From Trichobilharzia szidati (Eukaryota > Platyhelminthes > Trematoda > Strigeidida > Schistosomatidae), in NCBI GenBank assembly GCA_944472155.2, contig OX235272.1, forward strand, positions 15,422,354 through 15,486,353: a stretch of DNA of 64,000 nucleotides, written 5' to 3'. The first letter of the stretch is position 1, and each line of letters begins with the position of its first letter. A program made the position numbers and the translations under genes. The notes under the pieces are model-generated. The model worked only from the letters and a program-made list of their open reading frames with translations. It had not been told where the DNA came from and did no database searches. Below are positions 31,591 through 41,167 of the stretch, piece after piece.

Positions 31591-32140
31591 GACGGCTGGC
31601 AGTTCAAACATTTAATTACACTGCTTAGTTCGTGACATGTTCCTCCCTATTCAAGCCTTCTCTGGATTTCAGTAATCATTTTTTGAAGAATTAGTCTGCT
31701 GCTATCGAAACAGACCATTGCTTGCTCTCTGAGAATTAATGGATAATCAGTTTTTATTCGATAAATTGTCCACTTATTGTTTAACAGAAAATTTTTAATT
31801 TCACATAATTTGTGAACATCTTACTAAAAACATATATGTGCAGACCAAGTTCACTTTTAACAGTTTTAAAAAATTTGGGCATTGGGTATATGATATTCAT
31901 TATAATAAAGGTTGTTGTATTTCCCAATGAATGAAAAACAAAACGATATTGTTGTTTTTACTGGCGTTTCGCTATTTAATGCTGCTAATAGCTTTATCAA
32001 AGTATTATTAAACCGGAATTTACAAAATCTCAGCATATATATAACAAAGAGTTAAGGGGTGAGGAAATAGACGTAGGTCAAGGTTAAAGGACATATTGAA
32101 ATTAATATCAGTAAAAAGTTTGAGCATTGTGGATTAGATC
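31591..32140. other. unassigned stretch
   Basis: AT-rich; nothing recognised. Confidence 0.4.
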
Positions 32141-32142
32141 AG

Positions 32143-32272
32143 ATAAAGTATAATTATATTTCAATAGTTTACACACAATGATAAGTTTTGTTATTGGTAA
32201 TATTTCGAGCAAAATTACCAATAACAAAACTTATCATTGTGTGTAAACTATTGAAATATAATTATACTTTAT
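32143..32272. repeat. perfect 59-bp inverted repeat, 12-nt loop
   Basis: 32143-32201 is the exact reverse complement of 32214-32272. The loop reads ATTTCGAGCAAA, which is like the TTTCGAGCACAA of the PLE-P5 tip. The motif lies 350 bp from the PLE-P6 fragment and may be its folded-back 3' tip. Confidence 0.85.
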
Positions 32273-32615
32273 TTGACATATTGAAAGTTAAAATAACAAT
32301 GGAAATCACTAAACCAAATAACAAAGGTAATAGTACATCTGTTATGATATCAAAACAAAGTTTACTAACTTGATCATCGTTCGTTAGTCTGGGGTCATTT
32401 TCCGTTGTCAAGTTGGTCAATTGGTAAAGATAACAAAATCAAGTGTAGATTGTTGGATTTGATCAGTGTTTAAAATTATAAAGGCAGTGTGTGTTTACAT
32501 AGTGAACTTGCATATCACATTCGTGTTGATTTTGTCACTTCATGGGGGAGGGAGGTGTTGTAACCAGGTCAGATTTTGTTTCAGTCCATCATTCCTATTC
32601 AGGCAATTTCGATTC
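32273..32615. other. unassigned stretch, possibly PLE-P6 UTR
   Basis: Lies between the palindrome and PLE-P6 coding remains. No coding signal. Confidence 0.35.
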
Positions 32616-32619
32616 CACT

Positions 32620-33015
32620 TGATATGAAGTGCTTCTGATATTAGACATTCTTTGTGATTTCTGAAGTTTTCTGGATTATTTCATCATTGTCAAAATCAAT
32701 TTTGTGACCTGATTCTATAGCATGTAGACCTATGGCTGATGATTTTTCAAGTCTTTGTAGTTCAACTGGATTCTTCGGTGGTCGAAGAGATGCTCTACAG
32801 TGTTCATTTCTTCTGATTTTAATATCTCTCTGGCGATGTTTGTCCGATGTATATCGCATCACACTTGAAGCAAGCATTTTATTTTATAGACACAATTAGA
32901 TAGTGAATCTTTAGGGATCTGGTCATTTATGTGGACAAGGTTTTTTCGTAGTGTGTCTGATGTTTTAAAGAAAACTCTAATGTCGAGCTGATCGAGTACT
33001 CTTCGGATATCTTAC
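32620..33015 (-). mobile_element. Penelope-like element (PLE-P6), GIY-YIG fragment
   Basis: The minus-strand piece LEKSSAIGLHAIESGHKIDF matches the PLE nuclease tail seen in P5 (SSAIAMHALTHNHTIGW). Upstream codons give ...YIGQTS-like residues in another frame and a Leu-rich RT tail near 32960. Frames are broken. Confidence 0.7.
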
Positions 33016-33102
33016 TAGAAAGCCTTTAAAATTCTGTTATTTTGCAAATTGCTACTTAACCAAGACACCGATTTTATGACACTTCCAATGAGTATTATTT
33101 AC

Positions 33103-33375
33103 CTTTTGCTTGAGAATTAACATTAACATTAACGTGAAAAAGAATGTTAAAGTTATATAATTTTGAATAAATTTCCATCGCTGCCCAAAAATCAAAACAC
33201 ATACAAGTAGTGATATTTCTATTGTCGGCTTTATACTGAACGTAGCATACGCCCACCCGGTTGTTTGAGCACTAATGTTTGGCTGGAAAAAACCGCCTGT
33301 GGATGTGACTGGACCATGACTACTTACATCGTTCACTAGTATAGCGTCTTCGTGTAATTCAGCTGGTATTTTGTA
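33103..33375 (-). CDS. candidate exon of an unidentified membrane protein
   Basis: Minus strand, 91 codons, phase 0 at both ends. The acceptor is TACAGCTAG before 33375 and the donor is AAG|GTAAAT at 33102. Residues include HEDAILVNDVSSHGPVTSTG, PNISAQTTGWAYATFSIKP and then two hydrophobic stretches (EISLLVCVLIF; ITLTFFFTLMLMLIL) that could be membrane segments. The end is low in complexity. I do not recognise the family. The entry phase matches the exit phase of the exon at 36122-36277. Confidence 0.45.
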
Positions 33376-33489
33376 CTAGCTGTAATGTCGACTAGGTCAT
33401 AATATTGTAATCTGAATATTTTTGTGGGTTTTCAAATGGATGATTAATGAGATATGGCCTTGAACTGTGTTTAATTTACAAATAAAAAA

Positions 33490-34248
33490 TTTGATTTTCA
33501 AGTATTGGTTTGTAGGGATTTGGTTTATTGGATTTCATCATGAGCTGATATTGGTTAGAGAACCACTGGAAAACCTGGAAGTACTGGACACCTGTTTCGT
33601 CCTAGTTTGGGACTCTTCATCAGTACGCACTCACCCGGGACCTTCTGGTTACAAGGTAAGCGAGCTCGTATACCATTTAGCCACTGGGACCCGATCCAAT
33701 GACTGGCATACGAATTCTAACTTCCGCCAATTCACGATATAGCGCAACCACTAGCCAATGTCTTCTGCGAGTATTTCTCCTCACACCTGACCTGCTGCAC
33801 CTTACTGGTCACGACTTCTCACTGGAACACCAGGTTACTACCTACCTGAATAGGGTCAGTCACCAACACTTGAATATCAATGAGATGGTCATTAGTGATT
33901 GGCCCTATTCAGGTATGTAGTTACCTGAAGTTCCAGTGGGAATTCTTGACCACTAGGGTGCAGCAGGTCGGGTGTGAGGAGAAATACTCGCCGAAGACAT
34001 TGGCTAGTGGTTGCGCTATATCGTGAATTGGCAGAAGTTAGAATTCATATGCTGGCCATTGGATCGGGTCCCAGTGGCTAAATGGTATACGAGCTCGCCT
34101 TGTAGCCAGAAGGTCCTGGATTCGAACCCTATTGGTGGGTGCGTACTGTGAAGAGTCCCAAACTAGGACGAAACAGCTGTCCAGTACTCCCAGCTGGTTT
34201 TCCAATGGTTCTCAAACTAATTTCAGCTCATGATGAAATCCTGTAAGC
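33490..34248. mobile_element. SINE-H head-to-head pair (inverted repeat ~350-bp arms)
   Basis: Minus copy 33490-33848 and plus copy 33896-34248 face each other around ~47 bp. Both are nearly full length, from the 5' block (TTGGCTAGTGGTTGCGCTAT) through the tRNA-like region to CAGCTCATGATGAAATC. The plus copy has lost bases of CTGATGA (reads CTGTGAAGAG) but keeps GTCC/GGAC and GAAACAGC; the minus copy keeps CTGATGAAGAGTCCC and GGACGAAACAG. Confidence 0.9.
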
Positions 34249-34600
34249 AAAAGATTCGATTCCAAAGTCCACGACACTTTGAATAAATCTCTTTTGTCCA
34301 TCAACCATTTTATTTCCATCTTCTTATGTTTTTTAATCTACTTTTTATGAGCTGGAAAAGCTTAAGCTCACAATTATTGGAAACTGACAAACTTATTAAT
34401 AATATCACGTATGAAATTTCGACTAGGATAACTTCTTTTGATGTGATGCTTTCCTATATTAGGGTTTCCTTTCCTTTAGTAAAAGTGTCAAAGGAAAGAT
34501 ATTAATAATAGTAACAACAATAATAAATGCTTTATTTTGTGCTAAAAATGTACACAATAGTTTCAACCTAATTGATTGCTTAGTATCTTCTCTTCATCCG
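34249..34600. other. unassigned stretch
   Basis: An AAT-rich tract near 34505-34535; otherwise nothing recognised. Confidence 0.4.
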
Positions 34601-34601
34601 G

Positions 34602-35325
34602 AAACTTCATTATTATTGTTATTATTGTTCCCTTGGGTTCATAGTGGAACATAGGGCTTCAACTACACGTATCCACTTGTTTCTGTCTTCTGCTGTACTT
34701 TTCACCTGCATCCATGTTAGTCCATACTGTTTCAACTCCTCTTCACACCACCTCCTCCATGTCACCCTTGCACTGACGTCCCACTCGTCGTTTCCCTTTC
34801 ATGTTCCACTCGAGCTATAGCCTGACGCGCGATGTCACCCAGCGAGTGGCCTCCTCAGCGAGTGAGTGTCCAATCCATCTCCACTTTCTCCTACATATTT
34901 GTTGACCGATTGGTTCTTGCTTTGTTTCTTCCCATAGTTTCTTGTTGGTGATTCTTCCCGGCCATCTGATCTTCAGTATAGAACGAAGACAGTTGTAGAT
35001 AAAGGTCTGCAACAGGCTGTTGGAAATACTTATTCTTTGTGACCCGCCGCCAAGTTTCTGGTCCATCCGTATAGAAGAACTGACTGACTTGACGTTTGTA
35101 TTGAAAATCCGAATTTTGTTGTTGATGTTGAGGAGTGACAGTGGACGATTTCCAGATTGGTTTCAGGTTGATGAATGTGTTTCTCGCCATCCCGATTCTC
35201 CATTTGACATCTTCGTCCGTTCCACCTGCCTGTAGTTGAGACAATGCTCCTTAGGTAAGTGAATGAAGTCACCTCTTTCAAATCCCTCCCATTGATGGTG
35301 ATTGGCGCTGGATGTTCAAGCATAA
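34602..35325 (-). mobile_element. RTE-like LINE (RTE-A2), minus copy
   Basis: From the ATTATTATTG tail and end block through ICRRKWRWIGHSLAEEATRW and NTFINLKPIWKSS to ITINGRDLKEVTSFTYL near 35290, where it is 5' truncated. The four-piece reading frame is close to intact, so this is one of the younger copies. Confidence 0.9.
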
Positions 35326-36115
35326 TAGTAATCTAAAGTAAATCATGTGATGCCGGGCTTTTTTAACTAAAGAACAGAATAATGCATTATGATGTTTTTC
35401 CTCCATCACCGATTGAAATTGTGCATGAGTGTATTTGGCAAGCTACAGGCACAAATGAATAATTAAAGAGAAATTGTCATGCATTGTATTCACAATAGAA
35501 ATTCAGGTAGCCCAGCGATTCAAACAGTGACTCTTATGGAAATGCACCTCAGTATATTAGCTGATCTTATTGGTTGTTTGTGATTTTCGTGGGCGGCGAG
35601 GTAGGAAGAATTGAATGAATATTTCTACATTCATCATTGCTGTCTGACTAGACGAGTGGTGAGAGAATTACCAGTCATGTCAAGTGTACCAATTCTATTC
35701 ATGATGATGAACTCGACAGTGATTGGCAGTGGATGAGCTTTGTAACCACAGTTCTAATAGTCCGTCTTTTAGTTTTTGAAAGGCTTTCATTTTTTCCAAT
35801 GTTGCCTACTTCAAAAATGTATTCACAGTGTGCTTAGGAATTGACGTCGCATCATCAGTGGTTAAAATTACCTTTAAATTAGGAGATCAAATTTTATATC
35901 TAATGATTACTAATAATGTTTTACAAGATTATTGTGTTATGACACAACTCATTGAGATTTACATATAGAAACGAAATAAATAGCAACTCTTATAAACTTA
36001 GCAATAAAGGCTAACCAATAGGACACTGAATCTTACCGACTCCCTGAAGCTTCTACAATATAACTGTAATTTATCTAATACCCCTCACAAAATATTCTTA
36101 GGCAGAAATAAGAAA
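35326..36115. other. unassigned stretch
   Basis: No recognised gene or repeat. Confidence 0.4.
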
Positions 36116-36121
36116 GGTTAC

Positions 36122-36277
36122 CTTAAACAGTGTGTAGTAGCTCCACATTATTGTAAGTGTTGATGATAGTAGAAAAAAAATAAAAGCTCGAGAGGCTTCT
36201 GGGTTCATACTAATCACCTCTAGATTAGTAGACCAGTGCAGTAGAACAAAACCTTCTTCAATGATATTTTTTACCCC
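36122..36277 (-). CDS. candidate exon of an unidentified membrane protein
   Basis: Minus strand, 52 codons, phase 0 to phase 0: acceptor TTACATTTCAG before 36277 and donor AAG|GTAACC at 36121. Residues include IIEEGFVLLHWSTNLEVISM, NPEASR and a hydrophobic stretch AFIFFLLSSTLTIMW. The open frame continues upstream to 36367 (VYLLPQDRDDVPSENQIVD), so the true 5' border may be further up. Joining to 33375 keeps the frame. Family not recognised. Confidence 0.4.
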
Positions 36278-36689
36278 CTGAAATGTAACTATGTCAACGA
36301 TTTGATTTTCCGAGGGGACATCATCCCTATCTTGAGGTAGCAGATACACCCTACTGACGAGGACCACGAGGAACGAGACCTACAGTGGGGCTTTCAGATG
36401 ATTGTCATTGGACACCCAACATCTAAGTGTCAGTTATGGTTATATTAGGGTTTTTCATCTTTTTTTTCTTGTAAGTTATGCATATATAACGTGAATTATG
36501 TTCTCCTACGCAAACGTTTACACTGAACTTTGGGTGTTTTAATGCCTTTTCCGGAATATCGAATCAGTTGCAAAGTATGTAGGAACGTTCCCATTTGGAA
36601 ATAAGGACGAATGTCACAAAAACGTTTGTTATCTACCAGACAGTACTGCACTGTGCTGAGTAAGATATTTCGCAGACGCACAGCTCAAC

Positions 36690-36985
36690 GGCCCATGAAT
36701 TCTAACTTCTACTAATTCGTGATTTTAGTGGAACCATCAGTCAATTTTATCGGCGAGAGTTTGTCCTCACTTTCGACCATGGGGGAACCCAACAGTTGGC
36801 AGCAATAAAATCACAAATTGTAACTGGAAGGTCCCTGGTTTTAAGCGCAGGGGCTGTGTACTGTTGGTGAGTAGCAAATGAGGATGAAACAGCCATCCAG
36901 TATTCCTCGTTTTCCAATGGTTCTATAACTGACATCAATCCGTGATCTCACTTGAGAACAAATCCAAACCCTACAAACAGTTTCA
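36690..36985. mobile_element. diverged SINE-H head-to-head pair
   Basis: Minus half at 36690-36785 (TGAATTCTAACTTCTACTAA, GCGAGAGTTTGTCCTCAC) and plus half at 36805-36985 (GTAACTGGAAGGTCCCTGG, GAGGATGAAACAGCC, CCAATGGTTCTATAACTGAC). Confidence 0.65.
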
Positions 36986-37326
36986 TGGAAATTGAGGTTG
37001 TTTTAACTTATTCGTCTCCCTTAAATTAGTGACTCAGAATTAAGCGGAAATTAGCTCTATCAATAATGTGCAGAGTCGGTGTCTAGTGTATTTAATAAAC
37101 TTCATTCAGCTTCAAGGCATTATTGCCTATCACGACTGACGAAGAACTCCATAACTGATTCATTGCAAAATGCCGTACAAGTTCCGCTGACTGAACATTT
37201 GAAAAGCATCAAAAATTTAATTGACACGAAATCGTCCTATACCACTTGTTTTTCATAGTGTTTAGAATTCAAAAGCAACTGAAAGATTTCAAGACATCCC
37301 TTGATTAAATGAACTAACCTGAAAGC
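36986..37326. other. unassigned stretch
   Basis: Nothing recognised. Confidence 0.4.
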
Positions 37327-38075
37327 ATGCTGAACATGAAGAAAACAGAGGTGATGAGGATTCCTGGCCAACACTTACAGCAACGACAACAAACTACAGT
37401 CATCATAAATGGGAGAAATCTGAAAGAAGCAACCTCCTTTACCTACCTACCTACCTACATAAGAAGCGTCGTTTCAAATACATGCGGAAATGAAGCGGAT
37501 ATCAAAGCGAGGATCAGGAAAGCAAGGCAAGCATCCACTTCTCTCAAGTCTGTGAGGAGATCAACAGCACTCAGCATGAAAAATAAGATCTGGATTTTCA
37601 ACTCCAATGTGAAATGAGTGGTACTAAATGGATTAGAGATGGCGTCGTGTCACGAAGGGCATTTCGAACAAACTGCAGACTTTCATAAACATCTGTCTTC
37701 TCTCAGTACTCAAGTTCAGATGACTGCCAGAAAAGATCAGCAACAAGGATCTCTGGGAATGAACCAACCACGGATCAACTGTGCAACAAATCTGCAGGAA
37801 GAAATTGAGTTGGATTGGCCTTCCTCTGAAAAAGCAAACCATCAGGTGACACCGCACGCCAGGCCATCACTCAAGTGGAACCCTAGTGGGAAGCCGCAAG
37901 TTGGTCGTCAGTGCGATGGTGACATGGAGGAGGTAATTCGAAGAGGAGATGAAAACATACGGGTAGATGTGGAACCCGGTGAAGACTTTCGCAGAGAACC
38001 GAAGGCAACGGAGACCTGTGGCTGATGCCCTATGTTCCTCTAGGAACAAAAGTAAACAATAATAATATAACATTA
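37327..38075 (+). mobile_element. RTE-like LINE (RTE-A1), C-terminal and 3' end
   Basis: Open piece 37327-37617 has MKKTEVMRIPGQ, IINGRNLKEATSFTYL and IRKARQASTSLKS; a stop (TGA) then separates 37618-38025 with NLQEEIELDWPSSEKA and the end block GCCCTATGTTCCTCTAGGAA, followed by AATAATAATA. Compared with other copies it has changed the WRWIGW part. Confidence 0.9.
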
Positions 38076-38227
38076 AAGCATCCTTTAAGGAAACAGATCT
38101 ATAGCTGCACTTCTTAATCTGGTTACTTGAGAAGATGTCAACAATCTTAATGATGCTAAGTCTGAGGTCAAATAACAAAAGCGTGAAGAACGCCAAACCA
38201 TTTATATCGTCATCATGGTCTGTTATG

Positions 38228-38841
38228 TCAACCTTATGTCATCAACCTTATACAAAAGCTGTGCGACAACGGCACATGTCAAGTGATCCACAACGGAAAA
38301 CTCAGCGAGGCGTTTGTAGTAAACACGGGAGTCAGACAAGGGTGCTTATTATCACCAATGATATTCCTAATTGTGGTGGACTGGACTGGATTATGCGTCA
38401 GACAGTGGGAAACGAGAAGACAGGGATATCCATGGACCGACGTGAAGAACCTAGAAGACCTGGATTTCGCGTGTGGATGATTTATGTTTGATATCAAACA
38501 ACATCGAAGACTTACAAGCGAAAACCGACAAACTGGTCGAAGAAGCTGGCAGCGAAGACAGGACTCCAGGTGAACATAGACAAGACGGAGGTTATGAAAA
38601 TAACCAACCAAACAAAAACCACAAAAACAGCAACATCAAGTGCCAATCACCATCAACGGGAGGGATTTGAAAGAGGTTACTTCATTCAATTATCTAGGGA
38701 GCATTGTCTCAACTACAGGCAGGTGGAACGAGCGAGGATGTCACATCGAGAATCGGGAAGGCGAGAAACACATTCATCAACCTGAAACCAATCTGGAAAG
38801 CTTCCGCTGTCACCCAACTCAGCATCAACAACAAAATTCGG
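38228..38841 (+). mobile_element. RTE-like LINE (RTE-A2), 5' part of an interrupted copy
   Basis: RT region with VIHNGKLSEAFVVNTGVRQG and LLSPMIFLIVVDW, broken FADD block at ~38465, then INGRDLKEVTSFNYLGSIVS. It stops at AACAAAATTCGG (38830-38841) and resumes at the same 12 bases at 40038. Confidence 0.9.
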
Positions 38842-38842
38842 T

Positions 38843-39466
38843 ACTGACAGTACTGTTGAGTATGAAACAAAATCCCTGAAGGATATCTTATCTAAGAATG
38901 GATACCCTGAGAAGTTCATTAATAAATACTCTAAAGAAAACACCCGCTGCAAAACAATCCAAACAGTTCCGAAGAAACCTGTCTACATCAACTTGCCGTT
39001 CAAAGGATATGATGTACAGGAAGTAGTCAAACGAAGACTCGACAAAGCCATCAAGAGAACTTATTATGCTGCAAAACTTGTTTTCCTTAACACCACTAAG
39101 CGAGTGCTTCAACAATCTGGGAAAGACCAGTCGCCAATCCTCGACACTTCAAACTGCGTATATCAATTTGAGTGTGTTTGTGGAAGCAAATACATAGGTC
39201 GTACGGAAAGGAGATTGTCTACTCGCATGATGGAGCATTTGCCAAAATGGTTGAAAACAGCTGAGTTCAAAGTGCCAAAATCCTCAATAACAAAGCATCT
39301 TGTGGATTACGGGCATGATATCGACGCAGTCAAGTCATTCACCATTGTCAGCAGACAAAGAAACAAGAAGATGCTTGCAATTGCAGAGGCTTGTGCAATT
39401 CGAGTTTACAAACCAGGTCTCTGTGTACAAAAGGAGATGGTCGTGACTCTGAATCTACCATGGTAA
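38843..39466 (+). CDS. PLE-P2 protein, RT tail + GIY-YIG, open
   Basis: 207 codons without a stop from the insertion border to TAA at 39466; no own start, since it is 5' truncated. Order: ILSKNGYPEKFINKYS (RT tail), VYINLPFKGYDVQ, then NCVYQFECVCGSKYIGRTER (GIY-YIG; C.C metal-binding-like pair), RMMEH (catalytic-region E/H), HLVDYGHDIDAV, AEACAIRVYKPGL and NLPW at the end. The ending resembles PLE-P1. Confidence 0.88.
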   Translation, partial: TDSTVEYETKSLKDILSKNGYPEKFINKYSKENTRCKTIQTVPKKPVYINLPFKGYDVQEVVKRRLDKAIKRTYYAAKLVFLNTTKRVLQQSGKDQSPILDTSNCVYQFECVCGSKYIGRTERRLSTRMMEHLPKWLKTAEFKVPKSSITKHLVDYGHDIDAVKSFTIVSRQRNKKMLAIAEACAIRVYKPGLCVQKEMVVTLNLPW

Positions 39467-39849
39467 TACGTTTTACTTATAATTCTACCTCTTATTATTA
39501 TTTTATTATTACTATTATTATTCTCATTATTATTATTATTATTCTTGATTCATTTAAAACTATCCTTTATCAGTAGCATTATCTTAACCCACTTCAACAC
39601 TATTATTATTATTGTTATATTATATTATTGTTATTATAACTATTACTATTGACATCCCTCTGGTTGCAATTCTTGTTAAATTCTCTAATGTCTAATTGTT
39701 TATCTAAGTGATGTAATTGAAGCGTAATGCAATTTATCTTAATTTTGATCTCCCATACTCTCTCTCCCCTTATCTAATTGCACATGACCTGGAAAAACAT
39801 TCGCACCTGTCTTTCTGCATGACTAATTCAATGTAGTTTATTTACTTAT

Positions 39850-39965
39850 CAGTCCTATATCTCCCAATGTAATTTCAAAACTATATATATCCGTGTATGT
39901 AAAGTATTCAGTCCTATATCTCCCAATGTAACTTCAAAAGTATATATCCGTGTATGTAGAGTATT
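39850..39965 (+). repeat. two-unit tandem repeat (~58 bp) in PLE-P2 UTR
   Basis: 39850-39908 and 39909-39965 both start CAGTCCTATATCTCCCAATG and end GTATT; each GTATTCAG end equals the stem I strand of the following hammerhead motif. Confidence 0.85.
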
Positions 39966-40017
39966 CAGCTGACGAGTTCTACCGAAATTTGATGAATTCA
40001 TTAAATCCTGCTTTATT
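39964..40017 (+). ncRNA. hammerhead ribozyme motif at the PLE-P2 3' end
   Basis: Core CTGACGA (39969-39975) fits CTGANGA exactly, and GAAA is at 39984-39987. Stem III pairs 39987-39994 with 39999-40006 (8 bp, one G-T) around AATT. The cleavage-site triplet ATC ends at 40007, and CAG (39966-39968) pairs with CTG (40008-40010) as stem I. Helix II is short (G-C closing pair only), which is the weak point. It sits 20-30 bp from the insertion border, as in known PLE hammerheads. Confidence 0.72.
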
Positions 40018-40037
40018 AACCTTTATTGCTTGTTTTA

Positions 40038-40568
40038 AACAAAATTCGGATTTTCAATACAAACGTCAAGTCAGTCAGTTCTCCTATACGGATGGATCAG
40101 AAACTTGGCGGTGGGTCACAAAGAATATTTCCAACAGCCTGTTGCACACCTTTATCAACAACTAACTGTCTTCGCTGGCTCTATACTCAAGATCAGATGG
40201 CCGGAAAGAACAAGAACCAACAAGAAACTATGGGAACAAACAAACGAAACAAGAACCAATCGCTCAACAAATATGCAGGAGAAAGTGGAGATGGATTGGA
40301 CACTCACTCGCTGAGGAGGCCACTCGCTGGGTGACATCGCGTGTCAGGCCAGTGCTCGAATGGAACCCTGGAGTGAAGCGGCGAGTGGGATGTCAGTGCA
40401 AGTGTGACATGGAGTTGATCGTGTGAAGAGGAATTGAAACAGTATGGAGTAACATGGATGCATGTGAAAAGTACAGCAGAAGACAGGAGCAAGTGAAGAT
40501 GTGCAGTTGAAGCCCTATGTTCCACTAGGAAATCAAGGGAATAATAATATTATTATTAATAATGCTAA
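40038..40568 (+). mobile_element. RTE-like LINE (RTE-A2), 3' part of the interrupted copy
   Basis: Continues the copy that stops at 38841: NSDFQYKRQVSQ, a GGAGAAAGTGGAGATGGATT segment coding the RKWRWIG block, end block TTGAAGCCCTATGTTCCACT and an AATAATATTATTA tail. Confidence 0.92.
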
Positions 40569-41167
40569 TTTGGAATTAATTCCCTTTCTTAGATGTGTAA
40601 CACGTGAGTCTGAAGATATTCACACACTGTCTAAAAACCACCCAAATACTTGCTTGATGTATATGTCTGAAATATCAGGAAGATAAATTTTTCCAACTAT
40701 GCACACATTGGGAAGCACGCAAACGTACACTTTATTATTATTATGGATGACAACAATATATATAAACAATATTTCATGATATGAAAAAAAAGATACTCAT
40801 GGAAATGTAAACTTTTGTCACTCAAATTTACCATAAATATCAGTTAATTATTTCTGTTTTTAAGGAAACAGACGGAAAGATAGAGAGAGATAGAGGAATA
40901 GCAAAACTTCTCTTGTTGAGAATTCCTTTCACTACACGACATTAGTTTCCACATTTATATCAGACTGTCTGGAAATAAATGATCACGTGGCAGAGAGAGT
41001 ATACTGGCTGAATGACGATATATGTATGTATATGTATATATACTGAATAATTGATAATCTGTCTAAAACAACTGGACATTAGCGTCATCGATGACGTGAG
41101 GGAAATTTAACAAAGATTTATGTATATATGAGGATAGAAGATAAAATTGAGTAGTGATTATTATTAC
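40569..41167. other. unassigned AT-rich stretch
   Basis: Small AG and TA runs (near 40880 and 41020-41040); no gene or repeat recognised. Confidence 0.45.

Larger units (their letters stand above)
38842..40037 (+). mobile_element. Penelope-like element (PLE-P2) inserted in RTE-A2
   Basis: 1196-bp 5'-truncated PLE flanked by the 12-bp direct repeat AACAAAATTCGG. Contents are the coding end (38843-39466), a TTA-rich UTR (39490-39650), a ~58-bp tandem repeat (39850-39965) and a hammerhead motif just before the right border. The target duplication and uninterrupted coding frame mark it as one of the youngest insertions here. Confidence 0.92.

Noticed and set aside
30686..31607. Long open frames through the run of N (193-257 codons on both strands)
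   Set aside because: They exist only because N codons are not read as stops; only the short ends are real sequence, and these belong to two different LINE families.
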